64,000 nt of DNA. It comes from Methylobacterium sp. (GTDB taxonomy: Bacteria > Pseudomonadota > Alphaproteobacteria > Rhizobiales > Beijerinckiaceae). Positions 9,132 to 18,418 of the stretch are shown one piece after another (position 1 is the stretch's first letter; every line of letters begins with the position of its first letter). The notes beneath the pieces were generated by a model. It had not been told where the DNA came from, did no database searches, and was given only the letters and a program-made list of their open reading frames with translations. The DNA lies in NCBI RefSeq assembly GCF_019745455.1, contig NZ_JAIETD010000045.1, positions 1 through 64,000 of the forward strand, read 5' to 3'. A program made the translations under genes and the position numbers.

Positions 9132-9155
9132 CCCTCCCCCGCAGAGGGGAGAGGG
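9132..9155. repeat. Short copy of a palindromic CCCTC/GAGGG repeat
   Basis: A GC-rich imperfect palindrome with arms resembling CCCTCCCC and GGGGAGAGGG, lying between the CobW-type gene and ftsW. It matches the terminal hairpins of the larger array at 13319-13500, so it looks like a degenerate member of the same dispersed family. It could also act as a weak transcription stop in front of ftsW. Confidence 0.5.
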
Positions 9156-9242
9156 AAGAGCGGTGCTCGCAAGGATTGGTTTACCATTCCGTCACAGGAT
9201 CGCGCCGCGCCGGCCGTCTCCGGCGTTCGGAGAGCGCTCCCC

Positions 9243-10409
9243 ATGATGTCCCGCGCGGAACGCACGCCCCTCACCGATTGGTGGTGGACGGTCGACAAGG
9301 GCCTGCTCGCGGGCCTCGCCGCGTTGATGGTGGCCGGCCTCGTCTTCCTGATGGGCGGTGGGCCGCCCGTCGCCGAGAAGATCGGGTTGCCGACCTTCTA
9401 CTTCCTCAATCGCCAGGCGATCTATCTCGCGCCGACGCTCCTCATCATCGTGGCGGTCTCGTTTCTCAGCCTGCGCCATATCCGGCGCGTGGCGCTCGGG
9501 ACCTGGATCGTCGGCGTCGCCCTCTGCATTCTGGCCGGCAAGTTCGGCCCCGAGATCAAGGGCGCGCATCGCTGGATCCAGCTCGGGTCCTTCGGCCTGC
9601 AGCCGTCCGAATTCGTGAAGCCCTCCTTCGTCGTCGTGGCGGCCTGGGCCTTCTCCGAGGGTGCGCAGCGCCGCGACATGCCGGGCGGCCTTCTTGCCAT
9701 CCTGCTCCTGCCGATCACCATCGTGCCGCTGGTCCTGCAGCCGGATTTCGGCCAGACCATGCTGATCACCATCGTCTGGTGCTCGCTGTTCTTCGTGGCC
9801 GGCCTGCACTGGTTCTGGGTCGCGGGCCTCGGCCTCGGCGGATTGCTCGGCGTGGCGGTGGCCTACCGCTTCCTGCACCATGTCCGCGAGCGCATCACCC
9901 GCTTCATGGACAAGGATTCCGGCGACAGTTTCCAGGAGTTCTGGGCGCGCGAATCCTTCCATTCCGGCGGCTGGTTCGGCACCGGGCCGGGGGAGGGCGT
10001 CGCCAAGCGCCACCTGCCCGACGCCCATACCGACTTCATCTTCTCGGTCACCGGCGAGGAATTCGGTGCGCTGGTCTGCCTCGGCCTCGTCTGCCTCTTC
10101 GCCTATATCGTGATGCGCGGGCTGAAGCTGGCGCGGCGCACCGACGACACCTTCTCGCGCCTGGCGATCACGGGGTTGACCACATTGTTCGGCTTGCAGG
10201 CCTGCATCAACATGGCGGTGAACGTGCGGCTGATGCCGGCCAAGGGCATGACCCTGCCCTTCGTCTCCTATGGTGGCTCGTCGCTGATCTCGCTGGCCCT
10301 CGGAATGGGGTTCCTGATCGCGCTCACCCGCAAGCGGCCGCGCACGGTGATGCTGAGCCAGAAGCCGCCCGGGACCGCGCCGGCGACCGTGGCCGGAGTG
10401 ATGCGATGA
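9243..10409 (+). CDS. ftsW: Peptidoglycan glycosyltransferase / division protein FtsW
   Basis: A SEDS-family integral membrane protein of 388 residues. It polymerises glycan strands from lipid II at the septum with FtsI. Multiple membrane helices are evident, with the conserved segments GAHRWIQLG, QPSEFVK, LQPDFGQ, PDAHTDFIFSVTGEE and the C-terminal LPFVSYGGSSL. GGAGAG precedes tandem ATGs at 9243 and 9246. Its stop overlaps the start of murG (ATGA). The upstream neighbour is a CobW-type GTPase, not murD or mraY. Confidence 0.95.
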   Translation: MMSRAERTPLTDWWWTVDKGLLAGLAALMVAGLVFLMGGGPPVAEKIGLPTFYFLNRQAIYLAPTLLIIVAVSFLSLRHIRRVALGTWIVGVALCILAGKFGPEIKGAHRWIQLGSFGLQPSEFVKPSFVVVAAWAFSEGAQRRDMPGGLLAILLLPITIVPLVLQPDFGQTMLITIVWCSLFFVAGLHWFWVAGLGLGGLLGVAVAYRFLHHVRERITRFMDKDSGDSFQEFWARESFHSGGWFGTGPGEGVAKRHLPDAHTDFIFSVTGEEFGALVCLGLVCLFAYIVMRGLKLARRTDDTFSRLAITGLTTLFGLQACINMAVNVRLMPAKGMTLPFVSYGGSSLISLALGMGFLIALTRKRPRTVMLSQKPPGTAPATVAGVMR

Positions 10410-11515
10410 CGGTGGCGCAGGCGACGGTGCTGCTCTGCGCCGGCGGGACCGGCGGGCACCTGTTTCCCGCCGAGAGCCTCGCTCATGCCCTGCGGGCTCG
10501 CGGCCTGCGGGTGGCGCTCGCCACCGACGCGCGGGTCGATTCCATCGCCACCGGCTTTCCGGCCTCCGAGATCGTCACCATCGCGTCGGCGACACCGTCC
10601 GGCCGCTCGCTGGTCAGGCGGGCGACTGCCCTCCTCACGCTCGGCCGCGGCTTCGGGGCCGCCGCCAAGGAGATCAGGCGCCTGAACCCGGCCGCCATCG
10701 TCGGCTTCGGCGGCTATCCGACCGTGCCGCCGATGCTCGCCGGTCAGATCCTCCGGGTCCCGACGATCCTGCACGAGCAGAATGCCGTGATGGGCCGGGC
10801 CAACGCTTTCCTCGCCCGCGGCGGGCGGGCCATCGCCACCGGCTTCCGGGAGGTACGCGGCATCCCCGACAAGGCGACGGCGCCCCGCACCCATACCGGC
10901 AACCCACTGCGCCCAGCCGTCCTGTCGGCGGCAGAGATGGCCTATCCGGCGCTCGGCGAGGTCGACGGCCTTCATCTCCTCGTCTTCGGCGGCAGCCAGG
11001 GCGCGGCCGTGATGGGACAGGTGGTGCCCAAAGCCATCGCCCAGCTCCCGGCCGACCTGAGGGCGCGGCTCCACCTCGTGCAGCAGGTCCGGGCCGAAGA
11101 TCTCACCGAGGTCCAGAACCTGTATCTCGGCCTCGGCCTCGCCGGGCTGGAGACTGCGCCGTTCTTCAAGGACCTGCCGGACCGGATGGCTCGGAGCCAC
11201 CTCGTCATCGGCCGCTCGGGCGCCTCGACCGTGTCCGAGCTCGCTGCGATCGGCCGGCCGGCGATCCTGGTGCCGCTACCGGGCGCGCTGGACCAGGACC
11301 AGGCCGCCAACGCCGCGACACTCGCGGCGATCGGCGCAGCTCTGGCGATTCCGCAATCGGCCTTCACGCCCGACCGCCTCACGGCGGAGCTCGTCGACCT
11401 CTTCACCACGCCGGCAAAATTGACCGCGGCGGCGGCAGCGGCCAAAAGCGCAGGCATTCACGACGCCGCCGAACGGCTCGCCGACCTCGTCGTCGCGACG
11501 GCGGCGCGCACCTGA
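10406..11515 (+). CDS. murG: UDP-GlcNAc:lipid I GlcNAc transferase MurG
   Basis: Peripheral membrane GT28 enzyme of 369 residues that converts lipid I to lipid II on the cytoplasmic face. The N-terminal AGGTGGHLFPAESLA is the acceptor-binding G loop. FGGYPTVPP, LHEQNAVMGRAN, FGGSQGA and the donor-site GRSGASTVSELAAIG follow, ending with PLPGALDQDQ. It starts inside the last codons of ftsW, so the two are translationally coupled. Confidence 0.95.
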   Translation: MTVAQATVLLCAGGTGGHLFPAESLAHALRARGLRVALATDARVDSIATGFPASEIVTIASATPSGRSLVRRATALLTLGRGFGAAAKEIRRLNPAAIVGFGGYPTVPPMLAGQILRVPTILHEQNAVMGRANAFLARGGRAIATGFREVRGIPDKATAPRTHTGNPLRPAVLSAAEMAYPALGEVDGLHLLVFGGSQGAAVMGQVVPKAIAQLPADLRARLHLVQQVRAEDLTEVQNLYLGLGLAGLETAPFFKDLPDRMARSHLVIGRSGASTVSELAAIGRPAILVPLPGALDQDQAANAATLAAIGAALAIPQSAFTPDRLTAELVDLFTTPAKLTAAAAAAKSAGIHDAAERLADLVVATAART

Positions 11516-11564
11516 TTCCGACGGGTCCGCTTGGTCGGCCCCGCCCTAAACGAGACTGGCTCCC

Positions 11565-12971
11565 ATGAAGCTGCCCGACAAGCTCGGCCCCATCCACTTC
11601 ATCGGCATCGGCGGCATCGGCATGTCCGGCATCGCCGAGGTGATGATGAACCTCGGCTACACGGTCCAGGGCTCGGATGCGAACGACAACGCCAATGTCC
11701 GGCGTCTCGCCGAGAAGGGCATCCGGACCTTCGTCGGCCATGCGGCTGAGAATGTCGAGGACGCTGCCCTCGTCGTGGTCTCGACCGCGATCCAGCGCGA
11801 CAATCCCGAGCTCGTTGCCGCCCGCGAGCGCCGCCTGCCGGTGGTGCGCCGCGCCGAGATGCTCGCCGAGCTGATGCGGTTCAAGTCCTGCGTCGCCATC
11901 GCCGGCACCCACGGCAAGACCACGACGACCTCGCTGGTCGCCACGCTCCTCGACGCCGGCAACCTCGACCCAACGGTCATCAACGGCGGCATCATCAACG
12001 CCTACGGCACCAATGCCCGCATGGGCGAGGGCGAGTGGATGGTGGTGGAGGCCGACGAATCGGACGGCACCTTCCTCAAGCTTCCGGCGGATGTGGCCAT
12101 CGTCACCAATATCGACCCGGAGCACCTCGACCATTTCGGCTCGTTCGACGCGGTCAAGGACGCCTTCCGGCGCTTCATCGACAACATCCCGTTCTACGGC
12201 TTCGCCGTGATGTGCATCGACCATCCGGTGGTGCAGGACCTCGTCGGGCATATCGAGGATCGCCGCATCATCACCTATGGCGAGAACCCGCAGGCCGATG
12301 TCCGCCTGATCGACGTCGACCTCAAGGGCGGCCAGAGCCGCTTCCGGGTGATGATCCGCGACCGCCGTCCCGGCTTCCGCCTGGAGATGGAAGACCTCGT
12401 CCTGCCGATGCCCGGCAAGCACAATGCGCTGAACGCCACCGCAGCTCTCGCCGTCGCCCACGAGCTCGGTGTCGAGCCGGAGGCGATCCGTAAGGCGCTT
12501 GCCGGATTCGGTGGGGTGAAGCGGCGCTTCACCAAGACGGGCGAGTGGAACGGCGCCCAGATCTTCGACGATTACGGACACCATCCGGTAGAGATCAAGG
12601 CAGTGCTCAAAGCCGCACGCGCCTCCACCGACGGCGACGTCGTCGCCATCGTCCAGCCGCACCGCTACACCCGGCTCGCCTCGCTGTTCGACGATTTCTG
12701 CACCTGCTTCAACGATGCCGACACGGTCATCGTCGCCCCCGTCTACGCGGCCGGCGAGGCTCCGATCGAAGGCATGGACCGCGACGGCTTGGTCTCCGGC
12801 CTGAAGTCCCGCGGCCACCGCGACGCGCTGCCCCTGGAGCGCACCGAGGATCTCGCCGGTCTCGTGGCAAGCCGCGCCAAGCCCGGCGACTACGTCGTAT
12901 GTTTAGGGGCCGGCACGATCACGCAATGGGCCTATGCCCTGCCGGGAGAGTTGGCGGCGTTGAAGGGGTGA
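11565..12971 (+). CDS. murC: UDP-N-acetylmuramate-L-alanine ligase MurC
   Basis: The first Mur ligase, adding L-Ala to UDP-MurNAc in the cytoplasm; 468 residues. The N-terminal Rossmann motif is [16 protein letters not shown], the ATP loop is [12 protein letters not shown], and the Mur ligase signature segments [10 protein letters not shown] and [12 protein letters not shown] are all in place. It follows murG after about 50 bases. The next gene, seven bases on, is a DUF559 protein instead of the usual murB. Confidence 0.95.
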   Translation: MKLPDKLGPIHFIGIGGIGMSGIAEVMMNLGYTVQGSDANDNANVRRLAEKGIRTFVGHAAENVEDAALVVVSTAIQRDNPELVAARERRLPVVRRAEMLAELMRFKSCVAIAGTHGKTTTTSLVATLLDAGNLDPTVINGGIINAYGTNARMGEGEWMVVEADESDGTFLKLPADVAIVTNIDPEHLDHFGSFDAVKDAFRRFIDNIPFYGFAVMCIDHPVVQDLVGHIEDRRIITYGENPQADVRLIDVDLKGGQSRFRVMIRDRRPGFRLEMEDLVLPMPGKHNALNATAALAVAHELGVEPEAIRKALAGFGGVKRRFTKTGEWNGAQIFDDYGHHPVEIKAVLKAARASTDGDVVAIVQPHRYTRLASLFDDFCTCFNDADTVIVAPVYAAGEAPIEGMDRDGLVSGLKSRGHRDALPLERTEDLAGLVASRAKPGDYVVCLGAGTITQWAYALPGELAALKG

Positions 12972-12978
12972 GGCCGCG

Positions 12979-13515
12979 ATGAGTTCCGGCGACCCCGAAG
13001 AAACGGGGTTCCGCCGGCGCTTGAGGCGGACCGAAACCGAAGCGGAGCGTCGATTATGGCATCGGCTACGGGACCGCCGACTTGCCGGTTTCAAGTTCAT
13101 CAGACAGGTAAGCATAGGTCGCTACGTGGTCGATTTAGCCTGCCGCGAGGCGAGGCTGATCGTCGAGGCAGACGGTAGTCAGCATGCCGAGAGCCCGTAC
13201 GACAAAGACAGGGATGTCTGGTTGACCAATCAGGGCTTCCGCATCCTCAGGTTCTGGAATCATCAGATCATGAATGAGATCAGCGTTGTGCTCGACACGA
13301 TTCTGGCAGCGCTCCCCCCCTCTCCCCGCGGGCGGGGAGAGGACGCCGGCTCCCTTGCCGGGGCCGGCGTGAGCCCGAAGGGCGAGGGTGAGGGGGTCTC
13401 TCCAAGTGAGACTCTTCCGACGAAGCCCCCTCACCTTCGCTCCGCTCGCCTCGTTCCCGACAAGGGGAACGAGGCCCTCTCCCCGCAAGCGGGGAGAGGG
13501 GAGGAGCACGCATGA
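12979..13515 (+). CDS. DUF559 (very-short-patch-repair-like) endonuclease domain protein
   Basis: A 178-residue protein with a DUF559 domain in residues about 8-110: [21 protein letters not shown], then [21 protein letters not shown] (Asp and Glu of a PD-(D/E)xK-like centre) and [12 protein letters not shown]. The family resembles Vsr-type nucleases, but its role is unproven. From about residue 112 the sequence is encoded by palindromic repeats and is low-complexity ([13 protein letters not shown]...), not a conserved domain. It sits between murC and murB, and its stop overlaps the murB ATG by four bases. It looks like an accessory insertion into an otherwise conserved operon. Confidence 0.85.
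   Translation: MSSGDPEETGFRRRLRRTETEAERRLWHRLRDRRLAGFKFIRQVSIGRYVVDLACREARLIVEADGSQHAESPYDKDRDVWLTNQGFRILRFWNHQIMNEISVVLDTILAALPPSPRGRGEDAGSLAGAGVSPKGEGEGVSPSETLPTKPPHLRSARLVPDKGNEALSPQAGRGEEHA
13319..13500. repeat. Array of five palindromic hairpins inside the DUF559 3' end
   Basis: Five hairpins follow one another: 13319-13342 (11-bp stem, 2-base loop); 13343-13370 (8-bp stem); 13382-13396 pairing with 13426-13440 (15-bp stem, one mismatch); 13450-13473 (9-bp stem); and 13475-13500 (12-bp perfect stem, loop AA). The first and last share the core CTCTCCCCGC/GCGGGGAGAG, so the array has related ends, like a composite REP/BIME-type element. The array codes for the DUF559 C-terminal tail, and its right edge with GGGGAGGAG provides the ribosome-binding site of murB. 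Confidence 0.8.
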
Positions 13516-14450
13516 CCCCCTTCCCCGACATCACTCCTGACATCCGCGCCCGTGCGCCCGCCTTGCGCGGGCGCCTCGTCGCGAACCAGTCCCTCGCCGA
13601 CCTCACCTGGTTCCGCGTGGGCGGGCCGGCGCAGGTGCTGTTCAGCCCCGCCGACGAGGAGGATCTCGCCGCGTTCCTCGCCGTCATCGGTCCGGACATG
13701 CCCGTCACCGTCATCGGCCTCGGCTCGAACCTGATCGTACGCGACGGCGGCGTACCGGGCGCCGTGATCCGTCTCGGCGGCAAGGCCTTCGGCTCGGTCG
13801 AGATCGACGGGGACAGCCTGCGGTCCGGCACCGCCGTGCCCGACATGCGCCTCGCCAAGGCGGCGGCGGAAGCCTCCCTCGATGGGCTCGCCTTCTTCCG
13901 TGGCATTCCCGGCTCGATCGGCGGCGCCCTACGGATGAATGCCGGCGCCCATGGCGGCGAGACCACGGACGTGCTCGTCGAGGCCCGCGGAATCGACCGC
14001 CAAGGCAACCTTCGCATCCTCGGCCACGCCGAGATGGGGTTCGCCTATCGTCATTCCTCGGCGCCCGGCGACATCATCTTCACGAGCGCGCTGTTCAAGG
14101 GGCGGGAAGGGGATCGCGCGGCGATCGAGGCGGAGATGGAGCGGGTCACCGCCGCCCGCGAGGCGGCCCAGCCGATCCGCGAGCGCACCGGCGGATCGAC
14201 CTTCAAGAACCCGCCGGGCGGCAAAGCCTGGCAACTCGTCGACGCGGCCGGCTGCCGGGGGCTCCGCGTCGGCGGCGCGCAGGTGTCGGAGATGCATTGC
14301 AACTTCCTGATCAACCGCGACGGCGCCACGGCCGCCGATATCGAGGGCCTCGGCGAGGAGGTGCGTCGGCGCGTGCGGGAGAATTCCGGAATCGAGCTTG
14401 ATTGGGAGATCAAGCGGATTGGAATCGACAATGCTGGCGTAAGACGGTAA
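13512..14450 (+). CDS. murB: UDP-N-acetylenolpyruvoylglucosamine reductase MurB
   Basis: FAD enzyme of 312 residues that reduces UDP-GlcNAc-enolpyruvate to UDP-MurNAc. Seen are [13 protein letters not shown], the FAD loop [38 protein letters not shown], the catalytic-Ser segment TGGSTFKNP and the late MHCNFLIN. It is a type I MurB in length and motifs. Its SD, GGGGAGGAG, lies just outside the last hairpin of the repeat array, and the ATG overlaps the DUF559 stop, so murB translation depends on the inserted gene. Confidence 0.95.
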   Translation: MTPFPDITPDIRARAPALRGRLVANQSLADLTWFRVGGPAQVLFSPADEEDLAAFLAVIGPDMPVTVIGLGSNLIVRDGGVPGAVIRLGGKAFGSVEIDGDSLRSGTAVPDMRLAKAAAEASLDGLAFFRGIPGSIGGALRMNAGAHGGETTDVLVEARGIDRQGNLRILGHAEMGFAYRHSSAPGDIIFTSALFKGREGDRAAIEAEMERVTAAREAAQPIRERTGGSTFKNPPGGKAWQLVDAAGCRGLRVGGAQVSEMHCNFLINRDGATAADIEGLGEEVRRRVRENSGIELDWEIKRIGIDNAGVRR

Positions 14451-14478
14451 GCCGTAAGTCAAGCAACGGGGATCTCGC

Positions 14479-14712
14479 ATGAACGCCCGTGCCATTCGAA
14501 CGGCCTACTCAAAGGTCTCGGTGAAGAGCCAAACCGTTCTCCCGGCCGAGGTGCGGGAGCGGCTTGGCATCGCGCCGGGGGACCGTCTCCGCTACCTCCT
14601 CACGCCGGATGGCATTCGCATCGAGAAGGCACCGCTTGAGGGCGAGGATCCGTTCGTCGCCTTCACCGAATGGGCCGGCCCGATCGACGACGAAGACTAT
14701 GCCGACCTCTGA
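14479..14712 (+). CDS. AbrB/MazE-type antitoxin
   Basis: A 77-residue protein with an N-terminal SpoVT/AbrB swapped-hairpin DNA-binding domain: SVKSQTVLPAEVRERLGI then GDRLRYLLTPDGIRIEK. The acidic C-terminal tail (DDEDYADL) should block the toxin. It overlaps the downstream MazF/PemK-like gene by 14 bases, the usual antitoxin-first order, and probably represses the pair. It lies between murB and ddl in the direction of the cell-wall operon. Confidence 0.85.
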   Translation: MNARAIRTAYSKVSVKSQTVLPAEVRERLGIAPGDRLRYLLTPDGIRIEKAPLEGEDPFVAFTEWAGPIDDEDYADL

Positions 14713-15055
14713 CGTCGGCATGCTCAGCCCTGGATCGGTCGTCGTCGTGCCGTTCCCATATTCGGATCGACTCGCCGAGAAGCGCCGGCCGGCGCTCGTC
14801 GTTTCCGGAGAGGCGGCCGGTCGCCTCGGCTTCGTCTGGATTGCGATGATCACGAGCGCGCGCAACACGGCGATGGCGGGCGATCTCGTGATCGAGGACT
14901 TGGCTCAGGCGGGGCTCGCCGTCCCTTCCGTCTTGCGGCCGATAAAGATCACGGCCCTCGAAACTTCGCGGGTCCTTCGGCGGATCGGCGCCCTGCATCC
15001 TGAAGAGACCGAGCGAGCCCTCGACCGGGTCCGCTCGATGATCGGCAATCCCTGA
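14699..15055 (+). CDS. MazF/PemK-type toxin
   Basis: A 118-residue PemK-like protein, presumed endoribonuclease. The conserved opening is GSVVVVPFPYSD, with RRPALVVSGEA and the distal DLAQAGLAVPSVLRPIKIT segment. The ATG that overlaps the antitoxin end is chosen; a second ATG at 14720 sits closer to the conserved start and cannot be excluded. The RNA cleavage site cannot be predicted from sequence. Position inside the mur/fts operon suggests recent or stabilised acquisition. Confidence 0.83.
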   Translation: MPTSDVGMLSPGSVVVVPFPYSDRLAEKRRPALVVSGEAAGRLGFVWIAMITSARNTAMAGDLVIEDLAQAGLAVPSVLRPIKITALETSRVLRRIGALHPEETERALDRVRSMIGNP

Positions 15056-15084
15056 ACCTAGACCTCCCTTCCAGGAGACATCCC

Positions 15085-16008
15085 ATGCCCAAGCACGTCG
15101 CCGTCCTGATGGGAGGGTGGTCCTCCGAGCGGGAGGTCTCGCTCAATTCCGGCACCGCTTGCGCCCGTGCGCTCGAAGGGGAGGGGTTTCGCGTCACGCC
15201 CGTCGATGTCGGCCCCGATATCGCGACCGTCCTGACCGAGCTGAAGCCCGACGTCGCCCTCAACGCCCTGCACGGGCCGGCCGGCGAGGATGGGACGATT
15301 CAGGGCATGCTCGAAATCCTGAAGATTCCCTACACCCATTCGGGCGTGCTCGCCTCGGCGCTGGCGATGCATAAGGAACGTGCCAAAACGATCATGAAGG
15401 CGGCCGGCGTGAGCGTGCCGGAGGGCATCGTCGTTAACCGTCACGATGCAGCGAAGTCACACCCGCTGCCGCCGCCCTACGTCGTCAAGCCGATCGCCGA
15501 AGGCTCGTCGATGGGCGTCATCATCGTGCGCGACGGGCGCTCGCATCCGCCACAGATTCTCGGCTCGGACGAGTGGGTCTACGGCGAGCAAGTCCTTGCC
15601 GAGACTTACGTTGCGGGCCGCGAACTGACCTGCGCGGTGATCGGCGACAGGGCCCTCGGAGTCATCGAGATCAAGCCTGCTTCAGGCGAGTGGTACGACT
15701 ACGATGCGAAGTATGCCGAGGGGGGGTCGATCCACGTTCTCCCGGCTGAAATTAAACCAAATGTTTACCAGCGTGTCCAAGAGTTGTCGTTAACGGCGCA
15801 TCAAGCACTGGGCTGCCGGGGCGTCAGCCGTGCCGACCTTCGTTACGACGATACACCGGGTGGAACCGGTGCCCTCGTCGTCTTGGAGGTCAACACGCAA
15901 CCCGGCATGACCCAGACGAGCCTTGTGCCCGAGATCGCGGCCCATGCGGGCCTGTCATTCGGTGAGCTCGTCCGATGGATGGTGGAGGACGCAACGTTGG
16001 GCCGCTGA
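15085..16008 (+). CDS. ddl: D-alanine-D-alanine ligase
   Basis: ATP-grasp enzyme of 307 residues making D-Ala-D-Ala for the peptidoglycan stem. Motifs include LMGGWSSEREVSLNSG, NALHGPAGEDGTIQGMLE, the ATP-grasp YVVKPIAEGSSMGV, and the C-terminal VLEVNTQPGMTQTSLVPE. AGGAG lies about 9 bases before the ATG. The 3' end overlaps ftsQ by 34 bases. Confidence 0.95.
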   Translation: MPKHVAVLMGGWSSEREVSLNSGTACARALEGEGFRVTPVDVGPDIATVLTELKPDVALNALHGPAGEDGTIQGMLEILKIPYTHSGVLASALAMHKERAKTIMKAAGVSVPEGIVVNRHDAAKSHPLPPPYVVKPIAEGSSMGVIIVRDGRSHPPQILGSDEWVYGEQVLAETYVAGRELTCAVIGDRALGVIEIKPASGEWYDYDAKYAEGGSIHVLPAEIKPNVYQRVQELSLTAHQALGCRGVSRADLRYDDTPGGTGALVVLEVNTQPGMTQTSLVPEIAAHAGLSFGELVRWMVEDATLGR

Positions 16009-16931
16009 CCGGCGCCGGCTATGCCGGCGAGGGCCGAGCCCTCGCGCGCCTCTCGGGGCTCGCCGCCCGGCTTCCGGTGCTCGGCCGCCGTCTCTCTCCC
16101 TCCCGGCGCCAGCGTTTCGGAATCCCGCTCGCGCAGCGCCTGCCGCGCCACATTGGTTCCTTGGGTCTTGCCACCGCCTTCGGCGCCCTCGCGATCTCCG
16201 GCTTCGTCGCGAGCGGCCGCTACGACGGCTTCGTCGCCGAGAACGGGCGCCCCCTCGACATCCTTGCCCGTATCGCCGGGTTCGGCGTCGAGCGGGTCAC
16301 CATCTCGGGGATCGCCCGGCTCTACGAGCGCGAGGTGCTGGAGGCCGCCGGAATCGACGCCCGCTCGTCCGTCGTCTTCCTCGATGTGAAGGAGGCCCGC
16401 GAGCGCCTGCTGCGGGTGCCGCTGATCGCAAGCGCCTCGGTCCGCAAGATCTACCCGAACGAGATCCAGATCACCCAGGTCGAGCGCGAGCCCGCCGCCC
16501 TGTGGCAGCGCAACGGCGAATTGTCGGTGATAGCCGCCGACGGCACCGTCATCGACGAGATGCGGGACGACCGCTACGCCTCCCTGCCGCTGGTGGTGGG
16601 CGAGGACGCGAACCTGCGCCTGCAAGACTATCTCGCCCTCATCGAAGCGGCGGGTCCTCTCGCCGAACGCGTCAAGGCAGGGACCTACGTCTCCGGACGG
16701 CGCTGGACGCTGAAGCTCGACGGCGTCGACATCCGGCTGCCCGAGACCGGTGCGCAGGAGGCCCTCGCCCGCCTCGTCCGCCTCGAACGGAACAGTCGCA
16801 TCCTGGAGAAGGACATCATCGCCGTGGACCTGCGCATGCCGGACCGCGTCGTCGTCCGCCTCACCGAGGAGGCCGCCGCCGCCCGCCTGGAGTTCCAGAA
16901 GAAGCCCAAGGCCAAGGGGACCAGCACATGA
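15975..16931 (+). CDS. ftsQ: Cell division protein FtsQ
   Basis: A bitopic inner-membrane divisome protein of 318 residues that links early and late division proteins through FtsB/FtsL. A basic cytoplasmic N-terminus of about 60 residues is followed by one membrane helix (LGLATAFGALAISGFV), a POTRA domain (VERVTISGIARLYEREVLEAAG) and the FtsQ/DivIB domain with REPAALWQRNGELSVIAADG. The start lies within the ddl coding sequence. Confidence 0.92.
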   Translation: MDGGGRNVGPLTGAGYAGEGRALARLSGLAARLPVLGRRLSPSRRQRFGIPLAQRLPRHIGSLGLATAFGALAISGFVASGRYDGFVAENGRPLDILARIAGFGVERVTISGIARLYEREVLEAAGIDARSSVVFLDVKEARERLLRVPLIASASVRKIYPNEIQITQVEREPAALWQRNGELSVIAADGTVIDEMRDDRYASLPLVVGEDANLRLQDYLALIEAAGPLAERVKAGTYVSGRRWTLKLDGVDIRLPETGAQEALARLVRLERNSRILEKDIIAVDLRMPDRVVVRLTEEAAAARLEFQKKPKAKGTST

Positions 16932-17001
16932 GGTGCACGATCCGCCCGCCGCACCGCAGTCTCTCCGTCCCCGCCCGTCCTCGACAAGTCCGGTAAGCAC
17001 C

Positions 17002-18324
17002 ATGCACGCTCATCACGGACTGACGCCCCGCCTGAAGCCGCTCTCCGCACGGCGGAGCGCGACTCTGTCGGTGCTCGACATCGGCACCAGCAAGGTCGTC
17101 TGCCTCATCGCGGAGCTGCAGCCGGCCGAGGCGCTGTCGTCCTTGCGGGGCCGCACACACCTCGCCCGGATCATCGGCATCGGCCATCAGCGCTCGCACG
17201 GGCTGAAGGGCGGCGCCATCGTCGATCTCGAAGCCGCCGAAGGCGCGATCCGGCAGGCGGTCCACGCCGCCGAGCGGATGGCGCGGGTCGAGGTCCAGTC
17301 GGTCATCGTCAACATCTCCGGCGGCCGCATCGGTTCGCAGCACTTCGATGCGCGCGTCCCGGTGCGGACAGGGTCCGTCACCGCTGCCGACGTCGAGCGC
17401 GCGTTGGAGACGGCGAGCGCCCATGGCGTCGGTCCGGGCCGCGCCGTGCTCCACGCCCTGCCCACCGGCTACTCCCTCGATGGCCAGGGCGCGGTGATCG
17501 ATCCTTCGGGCATGATCGGCGACGCACTCGGGGTCGACCTCCACGTCGTCACCAGCGAGGCGGCGGCCGCACGCAATCTCATGCTCGCGGTGGAGCATTG
17601 CCACCTCGGCGTCGAGGCGGTGATCGCGACCCCCTACGCCGCCGGCCTGTCGGCCCTCGTCGACGATGAGGCCGAGATGGGCGTCTGCGTCGTCGACATG
17701 GGCGGCGGCACCACCAGCGTCGGCGTCTTCTCCGGCGGCCATCTCGTCCATGTCGACGCCGTCGCCGTCGGCGGACACCACGTCACCATGGACATCGCCC
17801 GCGGCCTCTCGACCCGCGTCGCGGCGGCGGAACGGCTGAAAACCCTCTACGGCTCGGCGATCTCCACGGCCTCCGACGAGAGGGACATGATCGCTGTCCA
17901 CGGCGTCGGCGAGGACGAGGCCGATGCCCCCACCCACGTGCCGCGCTCGCAGCTCGTGCGGATCATCCGCCCCCGCGTCGAGGAGGTGATCGAGCTCGTT
18001 CGCGATCGCCTGCGGAGCGCCGGCTTCGCGGCCCAAGCCGGGCGCCGGGTGGTGCTCACCGGGGGCGCCAGCCAACTCGTCGGCCTGCCCGAGGTCACCC
18101 GCCGTATCATGCAGGGCCAGGTCAGGATCGGGCGTCCGCTCGGCATCCGCGGCCTGCCGGAGGCGGCCAAGGGGCCGGCCTTCTCGGCTGCCGTCGGGCT
18201 CCTCGTCTACCCGCAGGTCGCCCATGCGGAGCATTTCGAGCCGCGCGGGCAGGGCGCTTTCGCGGCGACCGGAACGGACGGCTACCTCTCGCGCGTCGGA
18301 CGCTGGCTCCGCGAGAGCTTCTAA
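17002..18324 (+). CDS. ftsA: Cell division protein FtsA
   Basis: Actin-like ATPase of 440 residues that tethers FtsZ to the membrane. Phosphate-1 motif is SVLDIGTSKVVCLI, phosphate-2 is CVVDMGGGTTSVGVF, and the adenosine motif is VVLTGGASQLVGL; the SHS2/1C domain lies between them. The C-terminal YLSRVGRWLRESF is the expected amphipathic membrane-targeting helix. It begins 70 bases after ftsQ and precedes ftsZ. Confidence 0.95.
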   Translation: MHAHHGLTPRLKPLSARRSATLSVLDIGTSKVVCLIAELQPAEALSSLRGRTHLARIIGIGHQRSHGLKGGAIVDLEAAEGAIRQAVHAAERMARVEVQSVIVNISGGRIGSQHFDARVPVRTGSVTAADVERALETASAHGVGPGRAVLHALPTGYSLDGQGAVIDPSGMIGDALGVDLHVVTSEAAAARNLMLAVEHCHLGVEAVIATPYAAGLSALVDDEAEMGVCVVDMGGGTTSVGVFSGGHLVHVDAVAVGGHHVTMDIARGLSTRVAAAERLKTLYGSAISTASDERDMIAVHGVGEDEADAPTHVPRSQLVRIIRPRVEEVIELVRDRLRSAGFAAQAGRRVVLTGGASQLVGLPEVTRRIMQGQVRIGRPLGIRGLPEAAKGPAFSAAVGLLVYPQVAHAEHFEPRGQGAFAATGTDGYLSRVGRWLRESF

Positions 18325-18418
18325 ACCAAAGCCGGGCAAGCCCGGCGCAAGCAAATCGGCGCTCTTCTTCGACGGGGCGTCAAAATGAAACGTGAAAGGC
18401 ACGCGAGGCTCGACACCC

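Noticed and set aside
13319..13500. Possible CRISPR array
   Set aside because: The units are different palindromes with no equal-length unique spacers and no cas genes; it is a repeat element of REP type.
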